This document shows positions 1 through 9,954 of a stretch of 64,000 nucleotides of DNA, in pieces. This DNA comes from Photobacterium piscicola (GTDB lineage Bacteria; Pseudomonadota; Gammaproteobacteria; Enterobacterales; Vibrionaceae). The stretch is from positions 186,001 to 250,000 of the forward strand of contig NZ_FUZI01000004.1 of assembly GCF_900166965.1 (NCBI RefSeq), written 5' to 3'. The notes under the pieces are model-generated. The model was not told the origin of the DNA and searched no databases. It saw only the letters and a list, made by a program, of their open reading frames with translations. The first letter of the stretch is position 1. Each line of letters starts with the position of its first letter. The position numbers and the translations under genes were made by a program.

Positions 1-105
1 CTGTTCAAGCTCATCACTAAAAACATTAAGCAAGATTGCGACCGTGTCTGCCCCGACTTCATCTGCTAATTTTTTTAATGTTTCTGCATTTATATTAATT
101 GCCAT
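1..105 (-). CDS. luxU: Phosphorelay protein LuxU, 5' part only
   Basis: The first 35 codons of a gene running off the left window edge. It begins [20 protein letters not shown] and its ATG overlaps the luxO stop codon as TAATG, so it is translationally coupled to luxO. In Vibrionaceae, LuxU is the histidine phosphotransferase that passes phosphate from the hybrid quorum-sensing kinases to LuxO in the cytoplasm. The phospho-accepting histidine lies beyond the visible part. The call rests on position directly after luxO and on the LuxU-like N-terminus. Confidence 0.85.
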   Translation of the reverse strand, partial: MAININAETLKKLADEVGADTVAILLNVFSDELEQ

Positions 106-1589
106 TAATCAATCTCCCGACTACCCGCCGTCTCTTGCCAAGTTTGTAATTTACGATAAATTGTTGATGGACTCACTTCTAATAACCCTGCAGCACGAGG
201 AATATTTCCATCACAAGCATCAATAGCCCATTGAATAGCACGTTTTTCTACTATCCATAGAGGTTCAATTTTATCTTTTTGTATTTCGTCAACAAATGAT
301 GTATTTGACGTATTTATCGTTGGTGTCAATGTCGTATTTATCGTTGGTGTCAATGTCGTATTTAGTTGTGGATAGACTGATTCGGGAGATGCAATTTCCG
401 CACCAAAAATAGCATTAATCGGTGGCGGCACCATTTCTTTCGTTACTTCTTCAGCGGTATTTAGCACAACAATATTACGAATAATATTTTGTAGTTCACG
501 CACATTTCCCGGCCAAGAATAAGATTCAAATAACTGCAATACTTCTTTAGAAAAACGGCTAAAATTCTTACCTTCTTCTAATGACATTAATCCTAATAAT
601 GCATGAGCAATTTCAATAACATCATCACCACGATCACGTAATGGTGGTAAGGTGATCGGAATCACATGGAGTCGATAATAAAGGTCTTCTCGAAAACGAC
701 CTTCTTGCACTTCTTGCCATGGATTTCTATTGGTCGCGCACACAAAACGAACATCAACATGGCATGTTTTAGATGAACCGACTTTTTGATAAGTGCCGGT
801 TTGGATAAAACGCAATAATTTGCTTTGTAAATCCAAATCCATCTCACAAAGCTCATCTAACATTAAGGTGCCATTATGTGCTATCTCAACAGCTCCTTGA
901 CGTTCAGTTGATGCCCCCGTAAAAGCACCTTTTACATGACCAAATAATTCACTTTCAATCAGTTCTTTAGGAATTGCGGCACAGTTTAAAGCAATAAACG
1001 GTTTATCATGACGTGGGCTTGCTGCATGGATAGCTTCAGCACAGACTTCTTTTCCCGTTCCACTTTCACCGGTTATAAATACTGTTGCTTTACTTGATGC
1101 CGCAGATTCAATAACGCGATAAACAGCTTGCATAGGTAAGCTATTACCAATGAAGCCTTGATATTGTGCGCCATCAGATTGTTTTGAGGGGGTATTAGAT
1201 AATGATTTAGTATTACCTTTAAATACATTATTGACCGTTATTCGTAACCGATCTGCCTCACAAGGCTTAATTAGAAAATCTTGAGCCCCCTGTCGAATCG
1301 CATCAACAGCAATATCGATAGAGCCATGAGCTGTCATAATAACAACAGGAATATTACCGTGATCTTGTCGAACTAACTGTAAGACTTCCATGCCAGTCAT
1401 ATCAGGTAAGCGAAGATCTAATAAGATTAAATCTGGAATAACACCTTTGATAAACTGCAATGCTTCTTCACCGGTACCCACAATACTTACATTGAGTCCG
1501 AGAGGATTTAAGTAAGATTTATATAAGGCAGCCACTGACGCGGTATCTTCAACCATTAATACTTGGCGTTGTCGTGTAATGCTTTCCAT
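105..1589 (-). CDS. luxO: Quorum-sensing sigma-54-dependent response regulator LuxO
   Basis: A 494-residue NtrC-type activator. The receiver domain (about 1-125) has acidic E14/D15, phospho-acceptor D58 and conserved K108. The AAA+ sigma-54 domain (about 145-375) has Walker A GESGTGKE at 174-181 and the sigma-54 contact loop GAFTGA at 221-226. A Fis-type helix-turn-helix closes the protein near the C-terminus ([19 protein letters not shown]). LuxO phosphorylated by LuxU at low cell density activates qrr small RNA genes; here qrr1 lies divergently just upstream. The linker before the DNA-binding domain contains a short tandem repeat of NTTLTPTI encoded by a 24-base duplication. luxU follows with a TAATG overlap. 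Confidence 0.97.
   Translation of the reverse strand: MESITRQRQVLMVEDTASVAALYKSYLNPLGLNVSIVGTGEEALQFIKGVIPDLILLDLRLPDMTGMEVLQLVRQDHGNIPVVIMTAHGSIDIAVDAIRQGAQDFLIKPCEADRLRITVNNVFKGNTKSLSNTPSKQSDGAQYQGFIGNSLPMQAVYRVIESAASSKATVFITGESGTGKEVCAEAIHAASPRHDKPFIALNCAAIPKELIESELFGHVKGAFTGASTERQGAVEIAHNGTLMLDELCEMDLDLQSKLLRFIQTGTYQKVGSSKTCHVDVRFVCATNRNPWQEVQEGRFREDLYYRLHVIPITLPPLRDRGDDVIEIAHALLGLMSLEEGKNFSRFSKEVLQLFESYSWPGNVRELQNIIRNIVVLNTAEEVTKEMVPPPINAIFGAEIASPESVYPQLNTTLTPTINTTLTPTINTSNTSFVDEIQKDKIEPLWIVEKRAIQWAIDACDGNIPRAAGLLEVSPSTIYRKLQTWQETAGSREID
309..360. repeat. 24-bp tandem repeat inside luxO
   Basis: Two exact 24-base copies (309-332, 333-356) followed by the start of a third. They encode the repeated peptide NTTLTPTI in the LuxO linker between the AAA+ and DNA-binding domains. 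The repeat is in frame, so copy-number change would alter linker length without breaking the gene. Confidence 0.9.
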
Positions 1590-1695
1590 CGCTCCTCCAA
1601 AAACGAACTCCTTAATCTAATTGTAATCAATACAATTGAAAGTGGGATCCTAATTTACTTTTTTTATATTATGCCAGATTCAATTGCAGAATGGT

Positions 1696-1708
1696 TTGCA
1701 TTTTGCGA
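1696..1708. promoter_or_regulatory. Putative LuxO binding site
   Basis: TTGCATTTTGCGA matches the LuxO upstream-activating consensus TTGCA-WWW-TGCAA with one mismatch. It lies about 120 bases upstream of the qrr1 start, the normal distance for a sigma-54 enhancer. A weaker TTGCA half-site starts at 1684. Confidence 0.55.
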
Positions 1709-1803
1709 ATACCATTCGTTTTATGCGCATCAATAATGAAAAATAAAGACACTCAATCACTAGAAACAGACAAAAAAAGCCGATAGATGCTATAAAAAAA
1801 AGT

Positions 1804-1820
1804 TGGCATGGGGTATGCAA
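1804..1820 (+). promoter_or_regulatory. Sigma-54 promoter of qrr1
   Basis: TTGGCATGGGGTATGCAA fits the -24/-12 pattern TGGCAC-N5-TTGCA, with GG at 1805-1806 and GC at 1817-1818 separated by the required turn. The -12 element is about 12 bases from the inferred qrr1 start at 1830. This agrees with LuxO being a sigma-54 activator. Confidence 0.85.
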
Positions 1821-1829
1821 CTATAACAA

Positions 1830-1932
1830 TGACTCTTATCTTAGGGGTCAACCTAGCCAACTGACGTTGTTGTGGATTCTTTCACTTAACAATGAAGCCA
1901 ACCGAACCTTTTTCTCGGCTGGCTTTTTTTTT
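1830..1932 (+). ncRNA. qrr1: Qrr1 quorum regulatory small RNA
   Basis: About 103 nt. A 5' stem-loop pairs TGACTC (1830-1835) with GGGTCA (1845-1850). It is followed by the Qrr core CCTAGCCAACTGACGTTGTT (1853-1872), the conserved segment that base-pairs with target mRNAs such as the master regulator of the LuxR/HapR family. The 3' end is a terminator hairpin (AGCCAACCGA with TCGGCTGGCT) and a run of T. In Vibrionaceae, Qrr RNAs act with Hfq; this one sits where qrr1 of Vibrio lies, divergent from luxO, and has its own sigma-54 promoter. The 5' end is inferred from the -12 distance. Confidence 0.93.
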
Positions 1933-1974
1933 ATCTGCATATTTCAATAAATATACACTATTAGCTACAAGCAA

Positions 1975-4002
1975 TTAACTGTTAGCAATAAATTGCTGCC
2001 TTAATTGATGAATTTTATCCCGCGTTTCAGCAGCTTGCTCAAACTCTAAGTTTTGTGCAAAATCATACATTTGTTTTTCTAAACGCTGAATTTCAAGCTC
2101 TAATTGTTGCGGTGTTAATACCGAATAAGTCCCTTTTGATTCCGCCACTTTATGTAGCTCAGCGGCTTTATTTCGAGATTTAGTTCTTCCACTCGGCGCA
2201 CCCAGTTCTAATAAATCACCAATTTTCTTATTCAATTTTTGAGGAACAATATTGTGCTCAAGGTTATATATAATCTGTTTTTCACGGCGACGTTGGGTTT
2301 CATTAATAGCCCGTTCCATAGAACCAGTAATACGATCACCATATAAAATAGCCTTACCTTCAATATTACGTGCAGCTCGTCCCATGGTTTGAATCAAGGA
2401 TCGTTCTGAACGTAAAAAACCCTCTTTATCCGCATCTAAAATAGCCACCAATGAGACTTCAGGAATATCGAGTCCTTCTCGAAGTAAGTTAATCCCAACT
2501 AACACATCAAATTTACCTAACCGTAAATCACGAATAATTTCAACCCGTTCAACCGTATCGATATCAGAGTGAAGATAACGTACTTTAACACCATGTTCAG
2601 TTAGATATTCAGTAAGATCTTCTGACATCCGCTTAGTTAACGTCGTCACTAACACTCGCTCTTGTTTAGCAGATCTTATGTGGATTTCAGAAAGTAAATC
2701 ATCAACTTGTGTTGCTACAGGTCGAACTTCTATTTCAGGATCAAGCAAACCTGTCGGACGTACCACTTGCTCAGCAATATCACCTGCTGATTTTTCAATT
2801 TCATAAGTACCTGGTGTCGCTGAAACGTAAATTGTCTGAGGTGCTAGAGATTCAAACTCTTCAAACTTCATTGGACGATTGTCTAGCGCTGACGGTAATC
2901 GAAAACCATATTCCACCAGATTTTCTTTACGAGAGCGATCGCCACGGAACATAGCCCCTATTTGAGACACAGTAACGTGTGATTCATCAATAATTAATAA
3001 ACCATCGGCAGGAAGATAATCAAATAATGTTGGTGGCGGCTCACCCTCAGCACGACCACTGAGATAACGTGAATAGTTTTCGATACCAGAACAAAAACCA
3101 AGCTCGTTCATCATTTCGATATCAAATTGCGTTCGCTGTGAAATACGCTGTTCTTCAACCAATTTATTATTATCTAACAATTGTTGCTTACGCTGGGTTA
3201 ACTCTAATTTAATCCCTTCGATGGCTTCAAGAATTTTCTCTCTGGGTGTCACGTAGTGTGTTTTAGGATAAATCGTCGTACGGGCTAAATTACGTTGAAT
3301 AATGGCGCCAGTTAAGGGATCAAATGATGAAATAACTTCAACTTCATCATCAAATAATTCTAATCGAATCGCTTCTTTTTCTGATTCGGCTGGAAAAATA
3401 TCAATCACTTCCCCTCGAACTCGAAACGTACCTCGCTCAAAGACAGCATCATTACGTTTATATTGCAGTTCAGCTAAGCGACGAAGAATGTCACGTTGAT
3501 TGAGTACATCACCACGACGTACATGTAACATCATTTTTAAATAAGATTCCGGATCACCCAAACCATAAATAGCCGATACTGATGCGATAATAATAACGTC
3601 GCGCCGTTCCATTAATGCTTTGGTTGCTGACAACCGCATTTGTTCAATATGGGCATTAACGGAGGCGTCTTTTTCAATAAATGTATCCGTGGTAGGTACA
3701 TAAGCCTCAGGCTGGTAATAATCGTAGTAAGAAACAAAATACTCTACGGCATTATCAGGAAAAAAATCTCTCATCTCACCATATAACTGAGCTGCTAAGG
3801 TTTTATTGGGGGCCATAATAAGCGTGGGACGATTAGCTTGAGCAATCACATTAGCTATCGTAAAAGTTTTACCCGAGCCTGTAACCCCAAGTAGCGTTTG
3901 CTGTGCAAGACCAGAATCAAGCCCATCCATCAATTGTGCAATGGCCGTGGGTTGATCGCCCGCTGGTGAATAATCAGATACAAGACTGAACAGCTTACTC
4001 AT
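1975..4002 (-). CDS. uvrB: UvrABC excision nuclease subunit B
   Basis: A 675-residue DNA-damage recognition helicase subunit of nucleotide excision repair. Walker A GVTGSGKT lies at 39-46. The beta-hairpin [12 protein letters not shown] used for strand insertion is near residue 95, DESH is the Walker B motif near 338, and a C-terminal UVR motif ending DKIHQLR binds UvrC. The start chosen is the ATG giving [17 protein letters not shown], matching the family N-terminus; a TTG 21 bases upstream (4023) is in frame but unlikely. No clear LexA box was found upstream. Confidence 0.98.
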   Translation of the reverse strand: MSKLFSLVSDYSPAGDQPTAIAQLMDGLDSGLAQQTLLGVTGSGKTFTIANVIAQANRPTLIMAPNKTLAAQLYGEMRDFFPDNAVEYFVSYYDYYQPEAYVPTTDTFIEKDASVNAHIEQMRLSATKALMERRDVIIIASVSAIYGLGDPESYLKMMLHVRRGDVLNQRDILRRLAELQYKRNDAVFERGTFRVRGEVIDIFPAESEKEAIRLELFDDEVEVISSFDPLTGAIIQRNLARTTIYPKTHYVTPREKILEAIEGIKLELTQRKQQLLDNNKLVEEQRISQRTQFDIEMMNELGFCSGIENYSRYLSGRAEGEPPPTLFDYLPADGLLIIDESHVTVSQIGAMFRGDRSRKENLVEYGFRLPSALDNRPMKFEEFESLAPQTIYVSATPGTYEIEKSAGDIAEQVVRPTGLLDPEIEVRPVATQVDDLLSEIHIRSAKQERVLVTTLTKRMSEDLTEYLTEHGVKVRYLHSDIDTVERVEIIRDLRLGKFDVLVGINLLREGLDIPEVSLVAILDADKEGFLRSERSLIQTMGRAARNIEGKAILYGDRITGSMERAINETQRRREKQIIYNLEHNIVPQKLNKKIGDLLELGAPSGRTKSRNKAAELHKVAESKGTYSVLTPQQLELEIQRLEKQMYDFAQNLEFEQAAETRDKIHQLRQQFIANS

Positions 4003-4117
4003 TACATCTACCCGTAATAACAATACTGAGTATCATTGTGAGCACCTACCCAATAATGTCAATACTGGTGTAGTGAAGTTCAATAATTGTGGTGGTAGCA
4101 GGAAAAGGATAAAAATA

Positions 4118-4250
4118 GCTTCAGTAATAAAACATTACTTATTAAAATTTGAACACCAAACCCAATTTTAACAGCAAAAGCCGCAACCTAGTTATTAACA
4201 TGGTTGTTAACGCTAGGCCCCCTTTGGACTTTACGTTTTATTACTGAAGC
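4118..4250. repeat. Element with 16-bp perfect inverted ends and internal hairpin
   Basis: GCTTCAGTAATAAAAC (4118-4133) is the exact reverse complement of 4235-4250. Inside lies an imperfect hairpin from 4187 to 4217: CCTAG, then TTAACA-TGGT-TGTTAA, then CTAGG. The arrangement resembles a small non-autonomous mobile element or a structured RNA. No target-site duplication is evident at the ends, and I saw no second copy in this window. Confidence 0.5.
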
Positions 4251-4961
4251 AAATCAACGAATGTTGAATTAAAAATAAAACAGATATTTACACATATAAT
4301 CATTTTTGGATTAAGTATCTCACCTCTTTCTAGTTTTTACGTAGAAAGATAGAAAACAATAATGAATATGGAAATACTTAATACCTCAAAATAATAAGTA
4401 AAAAAACAAGAACAATAAATACCTACTAATGAATATATCGCCTCATATAAATAACCACAATTAATGAATGGTGATGTAATTTATCAAGCGAGCATATGCA
4501 CAATGTTAATAAACAATAAAAAACGTTAAATATCAATAAAGTAAATAAATATCAGCTAAATTATAATTATAATTAAAATCAGCAATTATAATATATGAAA
4601 AAATTATTCATCAAATTTTATGTCTTTTTACTCTAGACGACTCTTTAATTATATTATCTTATTTATACCCTATGGCTATCATTGAAATTACCGTTAATAA
4701 ACGCTTTATTTTCCATCAATTCTATAACCATACTATAAACGGAGTGATCACTAACCATTCAAACTTAAATACTCTCCACCGCTTTTCCAAACATGCTTGC
4801 TTTCAATATCATCACACTATTTTTTATATTTCTTCATTATTTATAATATTTACATCTCTATTTCTTTCTCGTTATTCCTTATCATCATTATTATGACAAT
4901 AGAGCCCCTCATTACATTTCTTATCAACATCAATCAAAATAACCCCCTAACATCAACATAG

Positions 4962-4984
4962 TTATCCACAGAAATTGTGGACAA
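4962..4984. promoter_or_regulatory. Two head-to-head DnaA-box-like sites
   Basis: TTATCCACA (4962-4970) is a consensus DnaA box. The facing TTGTCCACA on the other strand (4976-4984) differs at one base. With flanking bases they form a 24-base near-palindrome with a 4-5 base centre. Function is not shown by sequence alone. Confidence 0.4.
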
Positions 4985-5043
4985 CCACCAAAAAGCCAAG
5001 TGGTTAGGCACTTCTTAAAAATCAAGTCTTTTTTTTATCCCAT

Positions 5044-5070
5044 AAAAAAAGCTAACCTAAATGGCTAGCT
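5044..5070 (-). terminator. Terminator after pepE
   Basis: Read leftward, AGCTAGCC pairs with GGTTAGCT (one G-U pair) around a 5-base loop and is followed by seven T residues. It lies about 35 bases after the pepE stop. Confidence 0.8.
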
Positions 5071-5104
5071 CCTTATTAATGTATTAACTATAACAACAAT
5101 AATA

Positions 5105-5842
5105 TTAGTAATTAAGATCCATCAAAAACTGTACGTCATCACCGGGTTGATAATAAACAGGCTCATTACCGTAGCTAAAGAATTTTAGCGGCTTCCCGTT
5201 AGCTGCATGATAACTAATCTTATTATCTGTAACTGCTAACCAGGTACCTTCAGGAATACCAATAACAGGTTCATGTTTATTGATTTCAAGGAACTCTTGA
5301 ATACGCTCATCACGCGTCTCACCCATATGACCTTCAACAGAGGCTTCTAAGTAATGCGGATTAATTTGGAAAGGCACGAAATTTAATGAAGATAGAATTG
5401 CACCAGTTACTATCGGCATATCGTTAGTTGTACGAATAGTTGGGCAACCGATGTTAGTCCCAGCACTCCAACCAATATAAGCCGTTCCTTTTTTTAGTAC
5501 TGCTTTACGAATTGGACCAACTAAACCTAAATCATGTAAGGTTTTATTAAGTACCCAAGTATTACCACCACTAACAATAATACCATCAGCTTGTTCGATA
5601 GCCGTAACAGGATCTTCAGCACGGTGTAAGCCTGTTGCAACACAATCCAAACCCAGTTTATCAAATGTCGCTTGAACTAATGCTACACGATCATCATGAC
5701 TTGAACGAATAACAGCGTATGGGATCACGACAAAATGCTTCGCTCCAGTACGCTTTACCTGCTCAACAATTGCATCAGCAGCAAATTCCATTACATGCGT
5801 GTTACCAGCAATTTTACCATTACTGAGTAATAAAATATCCAT
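5105..5842 (-). CDS. pepE: Dipeptidase E (alpha-aspartyl dipeptidase)
   Basis: A 245-residue cytoplasmic serine peptidase of family S51 that cleaves dipeptides with N-terminal aspartate. The nucleophile is S126 in GWSAGTN; D141 and H163 (in NPHY) fall exactly six residues after the E. coli catalytic residues S120, D135 and H157. The ATG is preceded by GGATGG on the coding strand. It stands alone, ends in its own terminator and is divergent from the rnf operon. A companion peptidase of a different family lies at 27465-28589. Confidence 0.95.
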   Translation of the reverse strand: MDILLLSNGKIAGNTHVMEFAADAIVEQVKRTGAKHFVVIPYAVIRSSHDDRVALVQATFDKLGLDCVATGLHRAEDPVTAIEQADGIIVSGGNTWVLNKTLHDLGLVGPIRKAVLKKGTAYIGWSAGTNIGCPTIRTTNDMPIVTGAILSSLNFVPFQINPHYLEASVEGHMGETRDERIQEFLEINKHEPVIGIPEGTWLAVTDNKISYHAANGKPLKFFSYGNEPVYYQPGDDVQFLMDLNY

Positions 5843-6249
5843 TGTTCCATCCTATCGCTTATGTTTATTCGTTATACGTGTAATCACGAACATTATTTAT
5901 ATTAAACTCAGTTATATCAAACGCAGAATTCGCTAATTTTACAACCGCTACAATCACAATTTACAAAAACACTCAGAAAAAACAGCTAAATTTTCATAAC
6001 AGTTAGCAACATGTTCACTATTTAAAAACACCACCAGCACAATTAAAATTCAAAAACAACGTATTTTATTAACAACCAAACACAAGCTATTCGCTTAAAA
6101 GAAGAAATTTATTGCACTAAAAACTTATATTTCAAACAACTACTCAAATTTAAGGCCATTAATAGATAAAACCCTACCCTTGAGGAGTTGTTATAGCGCT
6201 CACAAAATCAGATAATGTTGAGATCTCTTGCAATGATAATGAACTCGGT
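5843..6249. other. pepE-rnfA divergent intergenic region
   Basis: About 400 AT-rich bases that must hold the divergent promoters of pepE and the rnf operon. I found no convincing operator, riboswitch, small RNA or open frame here. Confidence 0.5.
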
Positions 6250-6831
6250 ATGACTGAATACCTTTTACTCCTGATCGGAACAGTGTTGGTAAACAACTTT
6301 GTTCTCGTTAAATTCTTAGGTTTATGTCCTTTTATGGGTGTATCTAAGAAACTAGAAACCGCTATCGGTATGGGCTTAGCAACTACATTTGTGCTAACGC
6401 TTGCTTCTGTGTGCGCATATCTTGTTGAAACCTACATCTTGGAACCATTAGGTATCCAATACTTACGCACGCTTAGTTTTATACTCGTGATTGCCGTTGT
6501 GGTGCAATTTACGGAAATGGTCGTGCATAAAACTAGCCCAACGTTGTATCGATTATTAGGTATTTTCCTACCGTTAATCACAACCAACTGTGCGGTATTA
6601 GGTGTCGCTTTACTCAATACCAATGAGCACCATAACTTCATTCAATCTGTTATTTATGGCTTTGGTGCGGCAGTGGGTTTCTCATTGGTATTAGTATTGT
6701 TTGCTTCTATGCGTGAACGAATTGCAGCGGCCGATGTACCTGCTCCTTTTAAAGGCGCTTCGATTGCAATGATCACCGCAGGCCTTATGTCTCTTGCCTT
6801 TATGGGCTTTACTGGATTGGTGAAATTGTAA
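6250..6831 (+). CDS. rnfA: Rnf complex membrane subunit RnfA
   Basis: A 193-residue, six-helix inner membrane protein beginning [20 protein letters not shown], typical of RnfA/RsxA. Rnf couples electron transfer between reduced ferredoxin and NAD to ion movement; in Vibrio the ion is thought to be sodium. Family members carry a cysteine in each of the paired RnfA/RnfE helices, visible here in [10 protein letters not shown] and TNCAVLGVA. First gene of rnfABCDGE; its stop overlaps the rnfB start as TAATG. Confidence 0.97.
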   Translation: MTEYLLLLIGTVLVNNFVLVKFLGLCPFMGVSKKLETAIGMGLATTFVLTLASVCAYLVETYILEPLGIQYLRTLSFILVIAVVVQFTEMVVHKTSPTLYRLLGIFLPLITTNCAVLGVALLNTNEHHNFIQSVIYGFGAAVGFSLVLVLFASMRERIAAADVPAPFKGASIAMITAGLMSLAFMGFTGLVKL

Positions 6832-7415
6832 TGAGCGGGATCTTAATTGCTGCCATTGTAATTGCTGTTTTAGCTGCAATATTTGGCCTTATTTTAGGTT
6901 TTGCTTCAGTGCGTTTTAAAGTTGAAGCAGATCCTATTGTTGAACAAATTGATGCTATTTTGCCGCAAACTCAATGTGGTCAATGTGGTTTTCCCGGTTG
7001 TCGTCCCTATGCTGAAGCAATAGCAAATGGCGAAGTCATTAATAAATGCCCACCCGGTGGTCAAGCTACCATTGAAAAACTTGCCGATTTAATGGGTGTC
7101 GAAGTGCCTCAGGCTTCGAATGAAGTAACTAATAGTATTAAGAAAGTCGCTTTTATTCATGAAGATATGTGTATTGGTTGTACCAAATGTATTCAAGCGT
7201 GCCCTGTAGACGCCATTGTTGGCGGCACTAAATCAATGCACACCGTAATAAAAGACGAATGTACAGGCTGTGACCTTTGTGTTTCTCCTTGTCCTACAGA
7301 CTGTATTGAAATGATCCCAGTTAAAGAAACACCAGATAACTGGAAATGGCAACTCAACCAAATACCGGTTGTTAATATTGCTGCGACAGCGAATGCAGAA
7401 AAGGTTAAGCCATAG
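6831..7415 (+). CDS. rnfB: Rnf complex ferredoxin subunit RnfB
   Basis: A 194-residue membrane-anchored iron-sulfur protein. After one N-terminal helix comes a four-cysteine cluster domain (CGQCGFPGC ... KCPPGG). Two ferredoxin-type 4Fe-4S motifs follow: [12 protein letters not shown] and [12 protein letters not shown]. It is the electron entry or exit point of the Rnf complex on the cytoplasmic side. It overlaps rnfA by one base and lies two bases from rnfC. Confidence 0.97.
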   Translation: MSGILIAAIVIAVLAAIFGLILGFASVRFKVEADPIVEQIDAILPQTQCGQCGFPGCRPYAEAIANGEVINKCPPGGQATIEKLADLMGVEVPQASNEVTNSIKKVAFIHEDMCIGCTKCIQACPVDAIVGGTKSMHTVIKDECTGCDLCVSPCPTDCIEMIPVKETPDNWKWQLNQIPVVNIAATANAEKVKP

Positions 7416-7417
7416 TC

Positions 7418-9952
7418 ATGCTATCGATTATTGAACAAATTAAACAAGGTAAATTGTGGGATTTCCACGGTGGTATTCACCCTGCGGAAAATAAAACATT
7501 ATCAAATACGCAGCCAATTAAAACTGCGGGCATTCCTAACGAATTAGTGTTGCCACTAAAACAACACATTGGTTCTCGCGGTGATATTATCGTCAATATT
7601 GGCGATCACGTTCTCAAAGGCCAACCACTCACGCAAGGTGATATTGCGATGTGTGTGCCTATTCATGCTCCAAGCTCTGGCACTATCACGGCGATTGAGC
7701 AACGAACAACCGCCCATCCTTCTGGCTTAACCGATTTATGTATCGTAATTGCAACCGATAACCAAGATACTTGGTGTCATGCAACGCAATACCCTGATTA
7801 TCAAGATCGCGATCCAGCTGAACTGATTGAAGCTATTCGTCTTGCGGGTATAGCAGGCCTTGGCGGTGCCGGTTTTCCAACCGCACGTAAACTTCAAGGT
7901 GGTTTAGGTAACGTTGATATACTGATCATCAATGCTGCTGAATGTGAACCCTATATCACTGCCGATGACCGTCTCATGCAAGATTATGCGGATGAAGTTA
8001 TCGAGGGCGTGCGTATTTTACGTCATATTATTGCGCCAAAATTAACTTTAATTGGTATCGAAGACAACAAACCTGAAGCAATCAAAGCATTAGAAGCCTG
8101 TATTAGTGAAGACGATAATATTATTATTCGTGTTATTCCAACCAAATACCCTTCAGGCAGCTCTAAACAACTGGTTAAGCTATTAACAGGCCGAGAAGTA
8201 CCTAGCCAAGCACGCTCAACCTCAATCGGGGTTATTATGCAGAACGTAGGTACCGCTTTTGCAATTAAGCGCGCTATTGTTAACGGTGAGCCATTAATTG
8301 AACGCGTAGTGACCTTAACAGGTGAAGCCTTTAAACAACGCGGTAATGTGTTTGCCTTATTAGGAACACCAATCGCTTATCTACTTGAAAAATTTGGTTA
8401 TCAAGCCGATAAAAAACACCCTCGCGTCATTATTGGTGGCTCGCTGATGGGCTTTACATTGCCACATGCCAATGTACCAATTACCAAAATTACCAACTGT
8501 ATTTTAACGCCTAAGCGTAAAGAGTTACCGCTGCATACTTACGAAATGGCCTGTATTCGTTGTTCTGCTTGTGCTGATGTTTGCCCATCGTCATTATTAC
8601 CACAACAGTTACAATGGTATGCAAAAGACAAAAACTACGACAAATGTGAAGAATATAATTTAAGCGACTGTATTGAATGCGGTGCTTGTGCTTATGTTTG
8701 TCCAAGTGAAATTCCATTGGTACAGTATTATCGCCAAGCCAAAGCTGAAATTTGGGAACGCCAACAAGATGAAATGAGTGCCGAACGTGCACGTCAACGT
8801 TTTGAAGCCAAACAGCAGCGCATGGAACGCGATAAAGCTGAACGTGAAAACCGCTTTGCTAAAGCAGCAACGGATCGTCGTCAAAATATGGCAGCATCTG
8901 GTGGCGATGATGCTGTTGCAGCAGCTATTGCGCGAGTGAAAGCGAAACAAGCAGCTGCGGCAACAGAAACAACAGCACCAACCATTAAACCTGCAGTTGC
9001 TGCCGCTATTGCTAAAGCAAAAGCCAGACAAGCCGCTTCAGTATCAGAAACGCATGCTGAGCCTGATAACAGTGAAATGGCAGCCTTACGTAAGCAGCGT
9101 AAACTTCAAGCTCGCGAGCAAAAAGCAGCCAAACATGCTGAATTAATACAACAACAGCAAGCCGACTCAGATCAATCACCAGCACAAAATACAGATAAGA
9201 AAGATGCAGTTGCTGCCGCTGTTGCGCGTGCAAAAGCCCGTAAAGCGGCGCAACAAGCACCTGTTAACGATACAACAACAGATACGGCGCCTGTTGCCGA
9301 AACAAACACCGACGCTGCAGTCGATCCTAAAAAAGCAGCGGTTGCAGCTGCCGTTGCACGAGCGAAAGCCCGTAAAGCAGCACAACAAGCACCTGTTAAC
9401 GACGTAACAACAGATACGGCGCCTGTTGCCGAAACCAACACTGACGTTGCAGTCGATCCTAAAAAAGCGGCAGTTGCTGCTGCCGTTGCACGAGCGAAAG
9501 CCCGTAAAGCAGCACAACAAGCACCTGTTAACGACGTAACAACAGACACGACGCCTGTTGCCGAAACAAACACTGACGTTGCAGTCGATCCTAAAAAAGC
9601 TGCAGTTGCTGCTGCCGTTGCACGTGCAAAAGCCCGTAAAGCGGCGCAACAAGCACCTGTTAACGATACAACAACAGATACGGCGCCTGTTGCCGAAACA
9701 AACACTGACGTTGCAGTCGATCCTAAAAAAGCGGCGGTTGCTGCTGCCGTTGCACGTGCAAAAGCCCGTAAAGCAGCACAACAAGCACCTGTTAACGACG
9801 TAACAACAGACACGGCGCCTGTTGCCGAAACAAACACTGACGTTGCAGTCGATCCTAAAAAAGCGGCAGTTGCTGCTGCCGTTGCACGAGCGAAAGCCCG
9901 TAAAGCAGCACAACAAGCAAATAAAGTACAACCCAACATTGAGGAAGAATAA
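7418..9952 (+). CDS. rnfC: Rnf complex NADH-binding subunit RnfC with long repetitive tail
   Basis: An 844-residue peripheral subunit that handles NAD(H), FMN and iron-sulfur clusters. The core (about 1-450) includes the [10 protein letters not shown] flavin/NAD region and two 4Fe-4S motifs, [12 protein letters not shown] and [12 protein letters not shown]. After residue 450 comes an Ala/Lys/Arg-rich, coiled-coil-like tail. It ends in five near-identical 44-residue units ([41 protein letters not shown] in short pieces) at 9257-9916. Tail length varies widely among gammaproteobacterial RnfC proteins; this one is long. Long open frames on the opposite strand here are a by-product of the repeats. 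Confidence 0.96.
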   Translation: MLSIIEQIKQGKLWDFHGGIHPAENKTLSNTQPIKTAGIPNELVLPLKQHIGSRGDIIVNIGDHVLKGQPLTQGDIAMCVPIHAPSSGTITAIEQRTTAHPSGLTDLCIVIATDNQDTWCHATQYPDYQDRDPAELIEAIRLAGIAGLGGAGFPTARKLQGGLGNVDILIINAAECEPYITADDRLMQDYADEVIEGVRILRHIIAPKLTLIGIEDNKPEAIKALEACISEDDNIIIRVIPTKYPSGSSKQLVKLLTGREVPSQARSTSIGVIMQNVGTAFAIKRAIVNGEPLIERVVTLTGEAFKQRGNVFALLGTPIAYLLEKFGYQADKKHPRVIIGGSLMGFTLPHANVPITKITNCILTPKRKELPLHTYEMACIRCSACADVCPSSLLPQQLQWYAKDKNYDKCEEYNLSDCIECGACAYVCPSEIPLVQYYRQAKAEIWERQQDEMSAERARQRFEAKQQRMERDKAERENRFAKAATDRRQNMAASGGDDAVAAAIARVKAKQAAAATETTAPTIKPAVAAAIAKAKARQAASVSETHAEPDNSEMAALRKQRKLQAREQKAAKHAELIQQQQADSDQSPAQNTDKKDAVAAAVARAKARKAAQQAPVNDTTTDTAPVAETNTDAAVDPKKAAVAAAVARAKARKAAQQAPVNDVTTDTAPVAETNTDVAVDPKKAAVAAAVARAKARKAAQQAPVNDVTTDTTPVAETNTDVAVDPKKAAVAAAVARAKARKAAQQAPVNDTTTDTAPVAETNTDVAVDPKKAAVAAAVARAKARKAAQQAPVNDVTTDTAPVAETNTDVAVDPKKAAVAAAVARAKARKAAQQANKVQPNIEEE
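9257..9916 (+). repeat. Five 132-bp tandem repeats in rnfC
   Basis: Unit boundaries by frame are 9257, 9389, 9521, 9653 and 9785, each 132 bases and 44 codons. Copies differ at few positions, such as the DTTTDT/DVTTDT alternatives and one TTP for TAP. Copies 1 and 4 share the DTTTDT form and the others DVTTDT, suggesting duplication of multi-unit blocks or gene conversion. A partial related unit precedes copy 1. Confidence 0.95.
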
Positions 9953-9954
9953 TC

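Larger units (their letters stand above)
1590..1974. other. luxO-uvrB intergenic region holding qrr1
   Basis: This 385-base gap carries the luxO leader, a probable LuxO upstream activating site, a sigma-54 promoter and the qrr1 small RNA, read rightward and divergent from luxO. No protein-coding gene is visible. The qrr1 terminator ends about 40 bases before the uvrB stop codon. Confidence 0.85.
4003..5104. other. Long AT-rich gene-poor gap
   Basis: About 1.1 kb between uvrB and pepE, both transcribed leftward. From left to right it holds the uvrB upstream region, a 133-base element with 16-bp inverted ends (4118-4250), a very AT-rich stretch (about 4251-4950), two convergent DnaA-box-like sites (4962-4984) and the pepE terminator (5044-5070). 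The only notable open frame (4672-4896, 74 codons) has no ribosome binding site and no recognisable content. Confidence 0.7.

Noticed and set aside
4003-4100. LexA box for uvrB
   Set aside because: No CTGT-N8-ACAG pattern is present in the 100 bases before the uvrB start.
4672-4896. 74-codon open frame in the uvrB-pepE gap
   Set aside because: No ribosome binding site, AT-driven composition and no recognisable family. A hydrophobic end alone does not support a gene.
9172-9939. Long open frames of about 250 codons on the strand opposite rnfC, in two frames
   Set aside because: They are shadows of the 132-bp repeats in rnfC; the predicted proteins are low-complexity Ala- or Cys/Arg-rich repeats with no start signals.
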